Assembly (NCBI GenBank): GCA_031376885.1
Contig: JANMEL010000034.1
Span: 1-19,923, forward strand
DNA: 19,923 nt
Direction of reading: 5' to 3'
Source of the DNA: Chamaesiphon sp031376885
GTDB taxonomy: Bacteria > Cyanobacteriota > Cyanobacteriia > Cyanobacteriales > Chamaesiphonaceae
This document shows, one piece after another, positions 6,419 through 14,041 of the stretch. The first letter of the stretch is position 1; each line of letters begins with the position of its first letter. The notes below the pieces were generated by a model. That model was given only the letters and a program-made list of their open reading frames with translations, ran no database searches and was not told where the DNA came from. The translations under genes and the position numbers were made by a program.

Positions 6419-6991
6419 TTATTTGCCTAGATTGCGTTTGAGCTGTTCTAGTTCTTCATCTGCTTCCCAGCGGCGAAATTGAGCATCTAAAGGATCGGTG
6501 GAACTACTGCTACTCATATAAGGATCCACTGTCCCCCAACTGCTGCTATTCATCGATTCGGCTCGTTGGTATGCCGCTTGAGCTGTAGCGGCTTTGGCTT
6601 TGACTTCAGTACGTCTAGTTTTAATGGTTTGTAATAGTTCTTGAGCCTTGGCTTTACGCTCCTTCAAGCCCTTCATTTTGCCCCAGAGTTGGTTTCCCTG
6701 GGGGAGGAGGGCATTGACGCGCGCTTGGGCTGCTGTCGCCAGATCCGATCGTCCGGCGGCGGTAGCTTTTTGGACGCGATCGAACCAACTTTTAATTTCT
6801 TGAGCGGTGCTCAAGATAGCTTGTTCGGTTTTGGTTTCTTGGACTTGTAAATCGACGATCAATTGAAACGTATCTGTTTCTTGTTGGGCTAGTTGCTCTT
6901 CGAGTAGCTGCAATTCTAGGTGAGGATTTTTGGCTAGAAAGTCATCGATCTGACTTTCTAGAAACTGTTTCATGTCGTCAAATAAAGCCAT
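6419..6991 (-). CDS. TIGR04376 family cyanobacterial coiled-coil protein
   Basis: About 190 residues from ATG 6991: MALFDDMKQFLESQIDDFLA then a long charged helix through about residue 140 (EEQLAQQETDTFQLIVDL, AQEIKSWFDRVQKATAAGR, KMKGLKERKAKAQELLQ), then a Ser-rich linker and a short acidic helix ending EELEQLKRNLGK. The N-terminal block and overall shape match the cyanobacterial family TIGR04376, whose function is not known to me. An upstream in-frame start at 7096 would add 35 residues with no family support and would overlap the preceding gene, so I use 6991. It follows the PilP/GspC-like membrane protein by 40 bp on the same strand and probably shares its transcript. No membrane segment. 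Confidence 0.8.
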   Translation of the reverse strand: MALFDDMKQFLESQIDDFLAKNPHLELQLLEEQLAQQETDTFQLIVDLQVQETKTEQAILSTAQEIKSWFDRVQKATAAGRSDLATAAQARVNALLPQGNQLWGKMKGLKERKAKAQELLQTIKTRRTEVKAKAATAQAAYQRAESMNSSSWGTVDPYMSSSSSTDPLDAQFRRWEADEELEQLKRNLGK

Positions 6992-7031
6992 GGGAAGATG
7001 GGATATATATCTAAGTTTGCTATTGCTGTAA

Positions 7032-7976
7032 TTAGAATTTTTGACCGATCGCAATCGATCGATTTTGACTACCTGGTTTGACGATGACGATCGCATTCGC
7101 TGTCACTGTCGATAGCGACCAACCACTATTACCAATTTTACCGCCAATATTCACTGTTTGACTGCGATTGCCGATCTGGAAAGTTGCCCCAACTCGATCG
7201 CCACTATCTAAGGTTTCTATTAGTGAGATTTTTGTTTTGAGGTTGTTTAGATCTGGGGTCGCGGCTGGTGTAATGCCAGGAGTGGGGATAGTTGAGACTG
7301 GAATTATATTAACTGGTTCGATTGGTGTCGTCGGGGTAGTAGTTGCAGCCGTTCGACTATTTGAGGACTCAATTGTGGCGATCGACTTCCGCATATAATC
7401 AGTGAATTTAGCGTCAGCGGCGGATACTTGAGGCTGAGAATTTACTGGCAACCAACTAGGGGTAAGATTGCGGGGCAGGGTAATTTTGTTTTCGTGAATT
7501 AACCATAATAAGATGCTACTCGAAGCGATCGAGATTAACCCAATGCCGATTAATACTTTTCCCCACAGTGGAAAGCCTGATTGTTCGGGTTCAGATATCA
7601 ATTCTTCTGGTTGCAGCGTTGCTACTCGTGGTTTCGGAGCCACAAAATTTGACTCCGACTCATCGGTTTGAACGTAATTAGGGGGTGTAAATGGGGTTTC
7701 GATGTTAGGTGGTGTAAAGGGGGTTTCGAGATTGGGTGGTGTAAATGGGGTTTCGATGTTAGGTGGCTGGGGAGGATTGTAAGAGTTGGGTGGGGTAAAT
7801 GGACGATCTACTGAGGGGATGGGAGTCTCTTCCTCTACATCATTTTGGAACAATTCGTCAAAGTCGGAAAATAACCGATCGATCGATCGATCCGCATGGG
7901 CATTAACTTTCGCCAATATTTCTGGACTCAGATCGGTGGATTGGGGATTAGAAGCTGCTGAATTTGGATTAGTCAT
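7032..7976 (-). CDS. Single-pass membrane protein, Pro-rich repeats, PilP/GspC-like C-terminus
   Basis: A 314-residue protein. An acidic cytoplasmic N-terminus (about 15-55) leads into a proline-rich segment with three 9-residue units of the type TPPNIETPF (about 71-100). One membrane segment follows at about 138-160 (KVLIGIGLISIASSSILLWLI), then a Thr/Pro-rich linker (about 205-245), then a C-terminal beta domain at about 250-314 with GDRVGATFQIGNRSQTVNIG and GWSLSTVTANAIVIVKPG. This last part resembles the small beta domain of PilP/GspC-type assembly proteins. A role in an envelope or pilus complex is inference. No pilus genes are adjacent. ATG at 7976. It is downstream of comM on the same strand, 61 bp away. 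The coding DNA for the Pro-rich part is a 27-bp tandem repeat. Confidence 0.65.
   Translation of the reverse strand: MTNPNSAASNPQSTDLSPEILAKVNAHADRSIDRLFSDFDELFQNDVEEETPIPSVDRPFTPPNSYNPPQPPNIETPFTPPNLETPFTPPNIETPFTPPNYVQTDESESNFVAPKPRVATLQPEELISEPEQSGFPLWGKVLIGIGLISIASSSILLWLIHENKITLPRNLTPSWLPVNSQPQVSAADAKFTDYMRKSIATIESSNSRTAATTTPTTPIEPVNIIPVSTIPTPGITPAATPDLNNLKTKISLIETLDSGDRVGATFQIGNRSQTVNIGGKIGNSGWSLSTVTANAIVIVKPGSQNRSIAIGQKF
7684..7764. repeat. Three tandem copies of a 27-bp coding repeat
   Basis: Three head-to-tail units of 27 bp (starting ggtgtaaatggggtttcg on the plus strand), differing at a few positions. They lie inside the membrane-protein gene and encode its TPPN-[IL]-ETPF repeats. 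The unit length is a multiple of three, so copy-number change would keep the frame. Confidence 0.85.
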
Positions 7977-8037
7977 TAGAAGAGAGCGAGAGGGACTAGA
8001 TTAGTTTATCAATCTATTTGGCTTAGTTGAGTTAAAA

Positions 8038-9567
8038 TCATTGCATTCTGTCGATCGTCCGATACTGAATTGCTTCGGCGATATGGGCTGGTTCGATCTC
8101 CACACAAGCACCCAAATCGGCGATCGTGCGGGCGACTTTGATAATCCGATCGCTGGCTCTAGCAGACAATCCTAGCTGTCGAATCGCCGCTTCTAATAAA
8201 TTTCGACTGCGATCGTCCAATGGGCACCACTGACGGAGTTCGCGGCTTTGCATCTGAGCATTGCAGACTATCCCCTCCACCGCCTCAAACCGGAGATTTG
8301 CCAAATCCCGTGCCGCTTGAATTCGCGGGCGCACAGCAGCCGAATTTTCCCCCGTTGGCTGCATCGTAATCTCTTCCGGCTTGAGCCGATTTACCGCCAC
8401 CTGAAGATCGATCCGATCCATTAATGGCCCAGATAATTTTGCCCAATACTGTTCTCGTTGGCGCGGGCTACAACTACATGCTTGAATTGTATCGCCATAA
8501 TACCCGCAAGGACAAGGATTTGTACTCGCAACTAGGGTAAATTGGGCGGGAAAAACCACTGATTGACGGGTGCGAGAAATAGTCACATACCCATCTTCGA
8601 GCGGTTGGCGCAAAAATTCCAGTACATCCCGTTTAAATTCGGTCAATTCATCCAGAAATAAGACCCCTCGATGGGCGAGAGAAATCTCCCCAGGGCGCGG
8701 AAAGCTGCCCCCACCAACGAGTGCAGGGCCAGAAGCCGAATGATGAGGACTCCGATAAGGTCTGTCGCACACCAGAGATCCTTTCTCTTTTAATAAGCCA
8801 GATACAGAATGAATTTGGGTGACTTCCAATGCTTCGGCAAATGTCAACGGCGGCAAAATACCTGGCAAACGTCGCGCTAGCATGGTTTTCCCGCTCCCTG
8901 GTGGGCCGACAAAAATTAGATTGTGTCCCCCAGCAGCGGCAATTTCTAGGGCACGACGAGCGTGAGCTTGCCCTTTGACATCATGGAGATCGGCGTAGTG
9001 CAATTGAGGTTGGGCTAATTGCGATCGAATATCGGTTTTGACTGGCGCGAATTGTTCGGGATGATTGAGAAAGGCGACAACATCGGCGAGATTTGCCAAC
9101 CCATACACATTCAAGCCTTCAACTACGGCGGCTTCTTGAGCATTGCCGCTGGGCACTACCAATCCAGTAATACCCATTTTCACAGCGGCGGCGGCGATCG
9201 ACAATACCCCCGCCACTGCCCTTAAACTGCCATCCAAGGATAGTTCGCCCAGAAATAGGTAGTCCCCCAACAATTCCCCATTTACCTGGGCTGAGGCGGC
9301 TAAAATGCCCACGCAGATCGGCAGATCGAAACTAGGTCCCTCTTTGCGTAAATCTGCTGGGGTAAGGTTGACGACAATTCGCCGAATTGGATAAGCGGAA
9401 CCAGCATTTTTGATCGCTGTTTTGACGCGCTCTTTGCTTTCTTGCACGGCAATATCTGGCAATCCGACGACGGTAATTCCTGGCAAACCAGTTGATACAT
9501 CTACTTCTACGCCTACTTTGACGGCATCAATACCGATAATTGTCGCGCTCCACACTCTCGCTAGCAC
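8038..9567 (-). CDS. comM: YifB/ComM family Mg-chelatase-like AAA+ ATPase
   Basis: A 509-residue full-length YifB/ComM protein. Residues 1-170 are the N-terminal ChlI-like (Lon-protease-fold) domain, beginning MLARVWSATIIGIDAVKVGVEVDV-type sequence. The AAA+ core has Walker A GPPGSGKT (221-228), Walker B GVLFLDE (301-307), the PHHSAS segment (274-279) and a cysteine cluster PCPCGYYGD...ACSC (Cys352, 354, 364, 366) typical of the family. The C-terminal lid ends in LSARASDRIIKVARTIADL. In naturally transformable bacteria ComM is a hexameric helicase that drives branch migration of incoming DNA; this role in cyanobacteria is inferred by homology. The start is GTG at 9567, giving the family-standard N-terminus. 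It heads a possible run with the two downstream minus-strand genes. Confidence 0.95.
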   Translation of the reverse strand: MLARVWSATIIGIDAVKVGVEVDVSTGLPGITVVGLPDIAVQESKERVKTAIKNAGSAYPIRRIVVNLTPADLRKEGPSFDLPICVGILAASAQVNGELLGDYLFLGELSLDGSLRAVAGVLSIAAAAVKMGITGLVVPSGNAQEAAVVEGLNVYGLANLADVVAFLNHPEQFAPVKTDIRSQLAQPQLHYADLHDVKGQAHARRALEIAAAGGHNLIFVGPPGSGKTMLARRLPGILPPLTFAEALEVTQIHSVSGLLKEKGSLVCDRPYRSPHHSASGPALVGGGSFPRPGEISLAHRGVLFLDELTEFKRDVLEFLRQPLEDGYVTISRTRQSVVFPAQFTLVASTNPCPCGYYGDTIQACSCSPRQREQYWAKLSGPLMDRIDLQVAVNRLKPEEITMQPTGENSAAVRPRIQAARDLANLRFEAVEGIVCNAQMQSRELRQWCPLDDRSRNLLEAAIRQLGLSARASDRIIKVARTIADLGACVEIEPAHIAEAIQYRTIDRMQ

Positions 9568-9743
9568 TATTGTTTTTTCCCGTTACTCTGATTTATCTCG
9601 ATCTAAGCACGGGGCTTTGGGTGATGACAATGGGCGAATGTCTGAATCAGGGGTGAGGGGTACCCTTGTTATTGATTCTTGGCTATTTCAATTATAACCG
9701 CCTCGATCGCTCGTCCAATCTTACACAATTTTTACGCAAATAA

Positions 9744-9761
9744 CGACAATCAAAATTGTCG
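9744..9761. repeat. Short inverted repeat cgacaat-caaa-attgtcg
   Basis: A perfect 7-bp stem with a 4-base loop, 50 bp upstream of the PD-(D/E)XK-like gene and followed by an AT-rich tatatataaa segment that could hold a -10 box. It may be an operator or a leader hairpin. No other structure was seen in 9568-9810. Confidence 0.4.
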
Positions 9762-9810
9762 CGCATTTTAAACAATGTGATATATATAAAATATTCCTAA
9801 CCTTGAAAAT

Positions 9811-10413
9811 ATGGCTTATAACAACTTTTCTCTACCAGAGGCAATCCACCAGTTCGATCTAAATTTAACAGAGTCAGCTTTTTGTGAATCTCTACCGCCA
9901 GCATCACCCAAGCCAGAGTTCACAAATATTTTCGAGCAATATTTCCCCTTGGCGCAGAGGGCAAAATCTGAAAAAGCAAAGTCTGAGCTGCTAGTCAGTC
10001 CAATTCTAGTTGAGGTGCGGCGATTAGTTAATGAGCAAGTTCAGTTATTTTCTGGCGAAGAGTTTAATGTCGATAAAGAGCGCGGTTTAAATGGATTCTG
10101 TGACTTTTTATTCAGCCGATCGGCGATTTCATCCATAATAACCGCTCCAGTAGTTATGCTAGTAGAAGCAAAAAAAGGCGAGTTAGACGTAGGATTGGGA
10201 CAATGTACCGCTGAAATGGTGGCGGCGCAAATATTCAATGTCAATGAGGGTAAGGCAATTCCAGTTATCTATGGCTGCGTTACCAGTGGGAAATTCTGGC
10301 AATTCCTCAAGCTCGAAGGTAAAGCTGTAACACTCGATCTGAATCAATACCAAGTTACTCCAGTCGAACGAATTCTAGGTATTTTAAAGTGGATGGTTAG
10401 CGAAGTCGATTAA
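9811..10413 (+). CDS. Stand-alone PD-(D/E)XK nuclease-like protein
   Basis: A 200-residue protein of a kind common in cyanobacteria. The central block SELLVSPILVEVRRLVN (about 58-74) and LFSGEEFNVD, then GFCDFLFSRS (about 95-104) with Asp98, then VVMLVEAKKGEL (about 114-125) with Glu119 and Lys121, and GLGQCTAEMVAAQIFN (about 128-143) fit the D...ExK...Q pattern of the PD-(D/E)XK fold, like the nuclease domain of some type I restriction R subunits. The end VIYGCVTSGKFWQFLKLEG matches the last strands of that group. No helicase, methylase or specificity gene is nearby, so a restriction role is not supported. Cellular function is unknown. ATG at 9811; no Shine-Dalgarno of note; it stands alone between intergenic repeats. 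Confidence 0.7.
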   Translation: MAYNNFSLPEAIHQFDLNLTESAFCESLPPASPKPEFTNIFEQYFPLAQRAKSEKAKSELLVSPILVEVRRLVNEQVQLFSGEEFNVDKERGLNGFCDFLFSRSAISSIITAPVVMLVEAKKGELDVGLGQCTAEMVAAQIFNVNEGKAIPVIYGCVTSGKFWQFLKLEGKAVTLDLNQYQVTPVERILGILKWMVSEVD

Positions 10414-10474
10414 AATTTATGAGATTATACTGATTGAGATTAAGCTGACGATCGGGAGATCCGATCCTAGCAAC

Positions 10475-10586
10475 GCAAAACCGCTACCACATAACAAAGT
10501 CTGTCTTTGGCGTAGGCAGACTTTCGCCGTTTATTTAACCCCCGTAGCGGAAAGGTGGGTTTTGTTTGTTATGGGCGCGGTTTTGC
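10475..10586. repeat. Branched inverted-repeat element (outer stem enclosing two hairpins)
   Basis: Outer arms: gcaaaaccgc (10475-10484) pairs with 10577-10586, and cataacaaa (10490-10498) with 10565-10573, with a small internal loop between. Inside are a hairpin with arms aaagtctg/cagacttt (10496-10503 and 10517-10524) and a weaker aaccc/gggtt pair (10537-10541 and 10557-10561). The layout is cloverleaf-like. It may be a mobile miniature repeat or a structured RNA. The rest of 10414-10760 shows no gene and no strong promoter. Confidence 0.65.
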
Positions 10587-10760
10587 TTTTATGTGTTAAG
10601 TTTTGATTAGTGCTTTTTAAAGGTAGCCTTTATACTAAGCTCAAAGACTCGATCGAGGAAGATTTACGGAGGAGGGGAGTTGAGGGGATTTCAATTTATC
10701 GATCGGCATGTTTAGATCGATCTTCAGTATTATTTCCAACTTTAAAAATATTATTTATTT

Positions 10761-12020
10761 ATGAGTTTGTCTGCTTTAATTCTTAGTGCCCTAGCTGCGG
10801 GGATTGCTTTTGGTGCTGTTTTGAATATGGGATTTCCGGCGGCGATCGTCCCAGTCGATCGATATCTTTTGGCACCGATTGGCGCGGCTTTTTTACGGAT
10901 TATTCAATTTGTTGTTGTCCCCTTAATTTTTTCATCGTTAATTCTCGGTGTCAATCGGATTAAGGGTAGCGGACAAGTTGGTAGGTATGTGTTAAAGTTG
11001 ATGACTTGTTATGTGGTGACGAGTTTTATTTCACTGTGCATTGGGATGTCTGTGGCCTTGATTTTAGAGCCTGGATCGGGAATGACGGGTTTCACTTTAC
11101 CAGATGCGATCGCCCAAACAACCACAACACCAGATTTATCACATTGGTTATTGGATCTTATTCCGACTAATCCGATCGCCGCATTGAGTAGTGGTAATCT
11201 ATTGCAAATTATTGTCTCAGCGGCTCTAGTCGGTACGGGAATTCAATTGACGGGAGACAAAGCCAAACCTTTTGTCGATCTATTAGAAAGTATTTATATT
11301 ATTAGTGAAAAAGTTCTCTCGGTAATTCTATACGTCGCGCCGATCGGTGTCTTTGCTTTGATTAGTTCGACGATTGCTACTCAAGGTTTGGAGCTACTGC
11401 TGCGACTATTTTCCTATGTATTTGGATTACTGATTTCGTCCATAATTATGGCAATATTTTATATCATTGTGCTCACTTTACTCAAAGCCGAACCTGGTAA
11501 GTTGTTTCGGAGTTTGATTCCGGCTTTCTCTCTAGGCTTTGGTACTGCCAGCTCTAATGCAGTCTTACCTACTGTACTGCAAAATATGCAAGAAAATTAT
11601 GGCTTGCGATCGGATATTGCCAGTTTTGCCCTACCTTTGGGTACAGCTCTCAAACGCGATGGAGCCACCATTCTTCAGGGCTTTACCGCCATCTTCATCG
11701 CCCAAATTTATCACATCGCTCTGACTCCATCCCTATTATTTGCGATCGGTTTGAGTAGCTTCTTGATGTCTTTCTGCACTCCTGGCGTACCTGGCTCGGC
11801 ATTAATTACCATGGCTACCGTCTTATCCGCCGCTGGATTGCCCTTAGAAGGCATTGCCATCGTTGCAGGCATCGATCGACTAACTGATGGCTTCAAAACA
11901 GTTCTAAACGTGATTGGGAATAGTTCTAATTCGATCCTCCTCAGTCTTTGGGAACCCGCAATCCCCGTATCTCCAGAATTAGTCGTAGCTGCGGCACCGC
12001 AATCTAAAATTGCCTCTTAA
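10761..12020 (+). CDS. Dicarboxylate/amino acid:cation symporter family (DAACS, GltP-like), divergent ion site
   Basis: A 419-residue integral membrane transporter of the glutamate-transporter (SLC1/DAACS) fold. Hydrophobic segments cover the whole length. Family landmarks are the serine-rich hairpin 1 tip GTASSNAVLP (261-270), the segment PLGTALKRDG (292-301), the hairpin 2 tip CTPGVPGSA (339-347) and the last-helix motif DRLTDGFKTVLNVIGN (372-387). Compared with archaeal GltPh, the NMDG segment reads KRDG, so Lys298 replaces Asn310. The last-helix Arg397, which binds acidic side chains, is Lys379. Sodium ligand Asp405 is Asn387, while Asp376, Asn383 and Asp300 are kept. This suggests altered substrate and cation coupling. 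Substrate is unknown. ATG at 10761 with an AT-rich leader and no Shine-Dalgarno. It is a single gene flanked by repeat elements on both sides. Confidence 0.88.
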   Translation: MSLSALILSALAAGIAFGAVLNMGFPAAIVPVDRYLLAPIGAAFLRIIQFVVVPLIFSSLILGVNRIKGSGQVGRYVLKLMTCYVVTSFISLCIGMSVALILEPGSGMTGFTLPDAIAQTTTTPDLSHWLLDLIPTNPIAALSSGNLLQIIVSAALVGTGIQLTGDKAKPFVDLLESIYIISEKVLSVILYVAPIGVFALISSTIATQGLELLLRLFSYVFGLLISSIIMAIFYIIVLTLLKAEPGKLFRSLIPAFSLGFGTASSNAVLPTVLQNMQENYGLRSDIASFALPLGTALKRDGATILQGFTAIFIAQIYHIALTPSLLFAIGLSSFLMSFCTPGVPGSALITMATVLSAAGLPLEGIAIVAGIDRLTDGFKTVLNVIGNSSNSILLSLWEPAIPVSPELVVAAAPQSKIAS

Positions 12021-12080
12021 ATTAATTGAGAATTGCGGATGCATTTACCGCACGGGTTCCCCTGCCTTTAAAAATGCACC

Positions 12081-12168
12081 AAGCAGAGAACCCTTGTTTT
12101 TAGGGTGGGGATTTCAACCCCACCCTAAAAACAATCCACCTAAAGGTGGGGGATTTAGACCCCTGCTT
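12081..12168. repeat. Compound hairpin element with a perfect 17-bp stem
   Basis: The core is ttgtttttagggtgggg (12094-12110) with a 7-base loop and a perfect complementary arm at 12118-12134. A tight ccacc-taaa-ggtgg hairpin follows (12136-12149), and outer arms aagcag/ctgctt lie at 12081-12086 and 12163-12168. It sits 60 bp after the transporter stop and may end that transcript, but there is no T run, so a dispersed repeat is as likely. Confidence 0.7.
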
Positions 12169-12285
12169 CTCGTTAAACTATATCTTCGCCAAAAAAACTG
12201 TATTTTAAAGCACATATTTTAAAATATTAAATCGATCGTTAGCACATCTAAATGGGGAATATTACTAGATAAGTATCAAGCGAAT

Positions 12286-12290
12286 AGAGG
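12286..12290 (+). promoter_or_regulatory. Shine-Dalgarno AGAGG that decides the start of the PilJ-sensor gene
   Basis: AGAGG lies 8 bases before the ATG at 12299 but only 2 before the ATG at 12293, so the second ATG is the better start. Confidence 0.5.
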
Positions 12291-12298
12291 CGATGGGG

Positions 12299-13579
12299 AT
12301 GAAAATTAGTCATCAATTGAGATCTGCGGCGATCGGTATTCTGGCGATCGGTAGCAGCAGTCTTGTATCTGTATATCTCAATTCGCTAGGTAACGATAGT
12401 AAAGTAGTCAACTTAGCGGGAATTGTTCGCGGCGGAACCCAAAGATTGGTTAAACTAGAGTTGGCCGGAAAACCGAACGATAAATTAATTGAGAAGCAAA
12501 ATCGGCTAGTCAATGGATTGATTAATGGCGATCCCAGCTTGGAATTACCAGTAGCAACCGATCCAGATTTTCGAGGGCAGATGGAGAAAGTCGCCAGTGC
12601 TTGGGCAGATCTCAAACAGCAGATTATGGCTGTACGTCAGGATCCCAAATCCAAACTTGAACTGTTAACTGCTAGTGAACAATACTTTGAATTAGCAGAT
12701 GGAGCTGTATCGAGTGCTGAGAAATATTCTAACAATAAAGTCGAGCGACTACGGTATATTCAGATCGGCATCTTTGGAGCGAGTTTAGTACTGTCGATCG
12801 CAATTTGGCTAACTATCGATCGAATTATTACCATTTTACAACGATCGACCGATGAGATCGCGCTCTCGACCGATCGGATTGCGACTATTGTATCTTTGCA
12901 GGGGAAATCGATCGATCTCCAAGCAGTAGCGATCGGCAAAACTAATCAATTCGTACAGAGATTACAAGACTTTAGCCAACAGTCAGCTACTACCGCTCAA
13001 ACCTCAATCGATCTAGTCGATCGAACGATCGAATTAATCGAAAAAATCGATCGATCTGCTACCCAAAAATCCACCCAGATGTCTAATATTCAAGATAAAT
13101 TTGCGGCAATTGTCAAGCAGATCGATCGCCTCAAACAACAGAATGCCAAACTTGTGACTATGGCTAATCAAAACCAAACAACTTCTAATAGCTATAAAAC
13201 CAACATCGCTTATATCGTAGAGCCAGACATCATTAATCCCAAGCACTTGGGGCAATTAGCAGACAATTTGGCAGCGGCAATCGACTCAATCGCAGTGCTC
13301 ACAGATGATAGTCTAAAATCCATCTCCTCCGAAGTCGAGATCGCCAAACAAACTACCGTAAATATAACCAAAACTATCGCGACGATAAACCATTTATCGC
13401 TCAACAATCGCCAAATGTCAGCCGCTGCCACCCAAAATATGAATGCAGTCAAGCAGGTGACAACCGAGATCGAGCAATTGAGTGTTGGCGCGAAAGAAAC
13501 CGCGACAAGTGTTGCCCAGATAGCACTGAGTGCAAATGAATTGGATACCACTACCCAATCGTTAAAAATGAAGATTTGA
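12299..13579 (+). CDS. MCP-like membrane protein with PilJ-type sensor and no signalling tip
   Basis: About 426 residues. A first membrane helix at about 9-28 (AAIGILAIGSSSLVSVYL) is followed by a periplasmic sensor whose start, SKVVNLAGIVRGGTQRLVKLEL, matches the PilJ/NarX-type four-helix domain of type IV pilus chemoreceptors. The second membrane helix is at about 153-175 (YIQIGIFGASLVLSIAIWLTI). The remaining 250 residues are helical, rich in Thr, Ser, Ile, Gln and Asp, like a chemoreceptor cytoplasmic coiled coil, ending TEIEQLSVGAKETATSVAQI. The strongly conserved hairpin tip (normally E-x-ARAGE-x-GRGFAVVA-x-EVR), through which receptors bind CheA and CheW, is not present. A HAMP domain is not evident. 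It is convergent with the anti-sigma factor gene 30 bp away. I infer a sensor that signals by another route, or a degraded receptor. Confidence 0.75.
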   Translation: MKISHQLRSAAIGILAIGSSSLVSVYLNSLGNDSKVVNLAGIVRGGTQRLVKLELAGKPNDKLIEKQNRLVNGLINGDPSLELPVATDPDFRGQMEKVASAWADLKQQIMAVRQDPKSKLELLTASEQYFELADGAVSSAEKYSNNKVERLRYIQIGIFGASLVLSIAIWLTIDRIITILQRSTDEIALSTDRIATIVSLQGKSIDLQAVAIGKTNQFVQRLQDFSQQSATTAQTSIDLVDRTIELIEKIDRSATQKSTQMSNIQDKFAAIVKQIDRLKQQNAKLVTMANQNQTTSNSYKTNIAYIVEPDIINPKHLGQLADNLAAAIDSIAVLTDDSLKSISSEVEIAKQTTVNITKTIATINHLSLNNRQMSAAATQNMNAVKQVTTEIEQLSVGAKETATSVAQIALSANELDTTTQSLKMKI

Positions 13580-13609
13580 GGGGTTGAGTGTTGAGAGTTG
13601 ACTGGGTTT

Positions 13610-14041
13610 TCACGGCAAAAGTGGTTCTCGATCTAATTGCTTGCACAGATGAATTTCAGTTCCTTGGCGATTCCACACCACCCTGTCGAAAATCTGGTAT
13701 AATATTGACATTCCTCTGCCTGACTCTGCTTCTACCGGAGGCAATAGGTCTAATGTCGATCGAAAGTCGTTAACTGGGGGATGAAATCCACTCCCTTCAT
13801 CGGAAATCGCCCACCAATATTCTCCTTCTACAAACCAAGATCGGACGCTTACTTGTTTGTCAGGATCGAGCTTATTTCCATGCTTGGCGGCGTTAACTAG
13901 AGCTTCTTGAAGTCCGAGGGCTATCTCTGCTCTCCACCCTGCCGGAACCCTCACCAACAGGCGATCCAAAATCGGCCAAAGATAGAGTGTGGAGCCAAAA
14001 CTCACCCGATCCAACTCACGCTTTACTGGACTTAGTAGCAT
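13610..14041 (-). CDS. RsbW-like anti-sigma factor / serine-protein kinase (HATPase)
   Basis: A 143-residue single-domain GHKL ATPase of the RsbW/SpoIIAB type. The N box is LGLQEALVNAAKHGN (42-56, Glu46 and Asn50), the G1 box is SDEGSGF (80-86), and the G2 region is SGRGMSILYQIFD (107-119). Such proteins bind a sigma factor or phosphorylate an STAS anti-anti-sigma protein in partner-switching pathways. No partner STAS, PP2C or sigma gene is in the window, so the target is unknown. Cyanobacterial versions are often orphans like this. ATG at 14041; the gene ends 30 bp from the convergent MCP-like gene. The tryptophans at 76-77 lie just before the G1 box. Confidence 0.88.
   Translation of the reverse strand: MLLSPVKRELDRVSFGSTLYLWPILDRLLVRVPAGWRAEIALGLQEALVNAAKHGNKLDPDKQVSVRSWFVEGEYWWAISDEGSGFHPPVNDFRSTLDLLPPVEAESGRGMSILYQIFDRVVWNRQGTEIHLCKQLDREPLLP

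Noticed and set aside
7032..7096. Longer start (7096) for the TIGR04376 gene
   Set aside because: It would overlap the preceding gene by 65 bp and adds residues that do not belong to the family; the ATG at 6991 gives the expected N-terminus.
9811..10413. Restriction-modification system
   Set aside because: Only a lone PD-(D/E)XK-like protein is present; no methyltransferase, specificity or helicase gene is nearby.
12010..12222. 70-codon plus-strand frame after the symporter
   Set aside because: It runs through the compound hairpin element and its translation is only a product of the repeat sequence.
13588..13773. 61-codon plus-strand frame
   Set aside because: It is antisense to the RsbW-like gene, whose ATPase boxes are clear.
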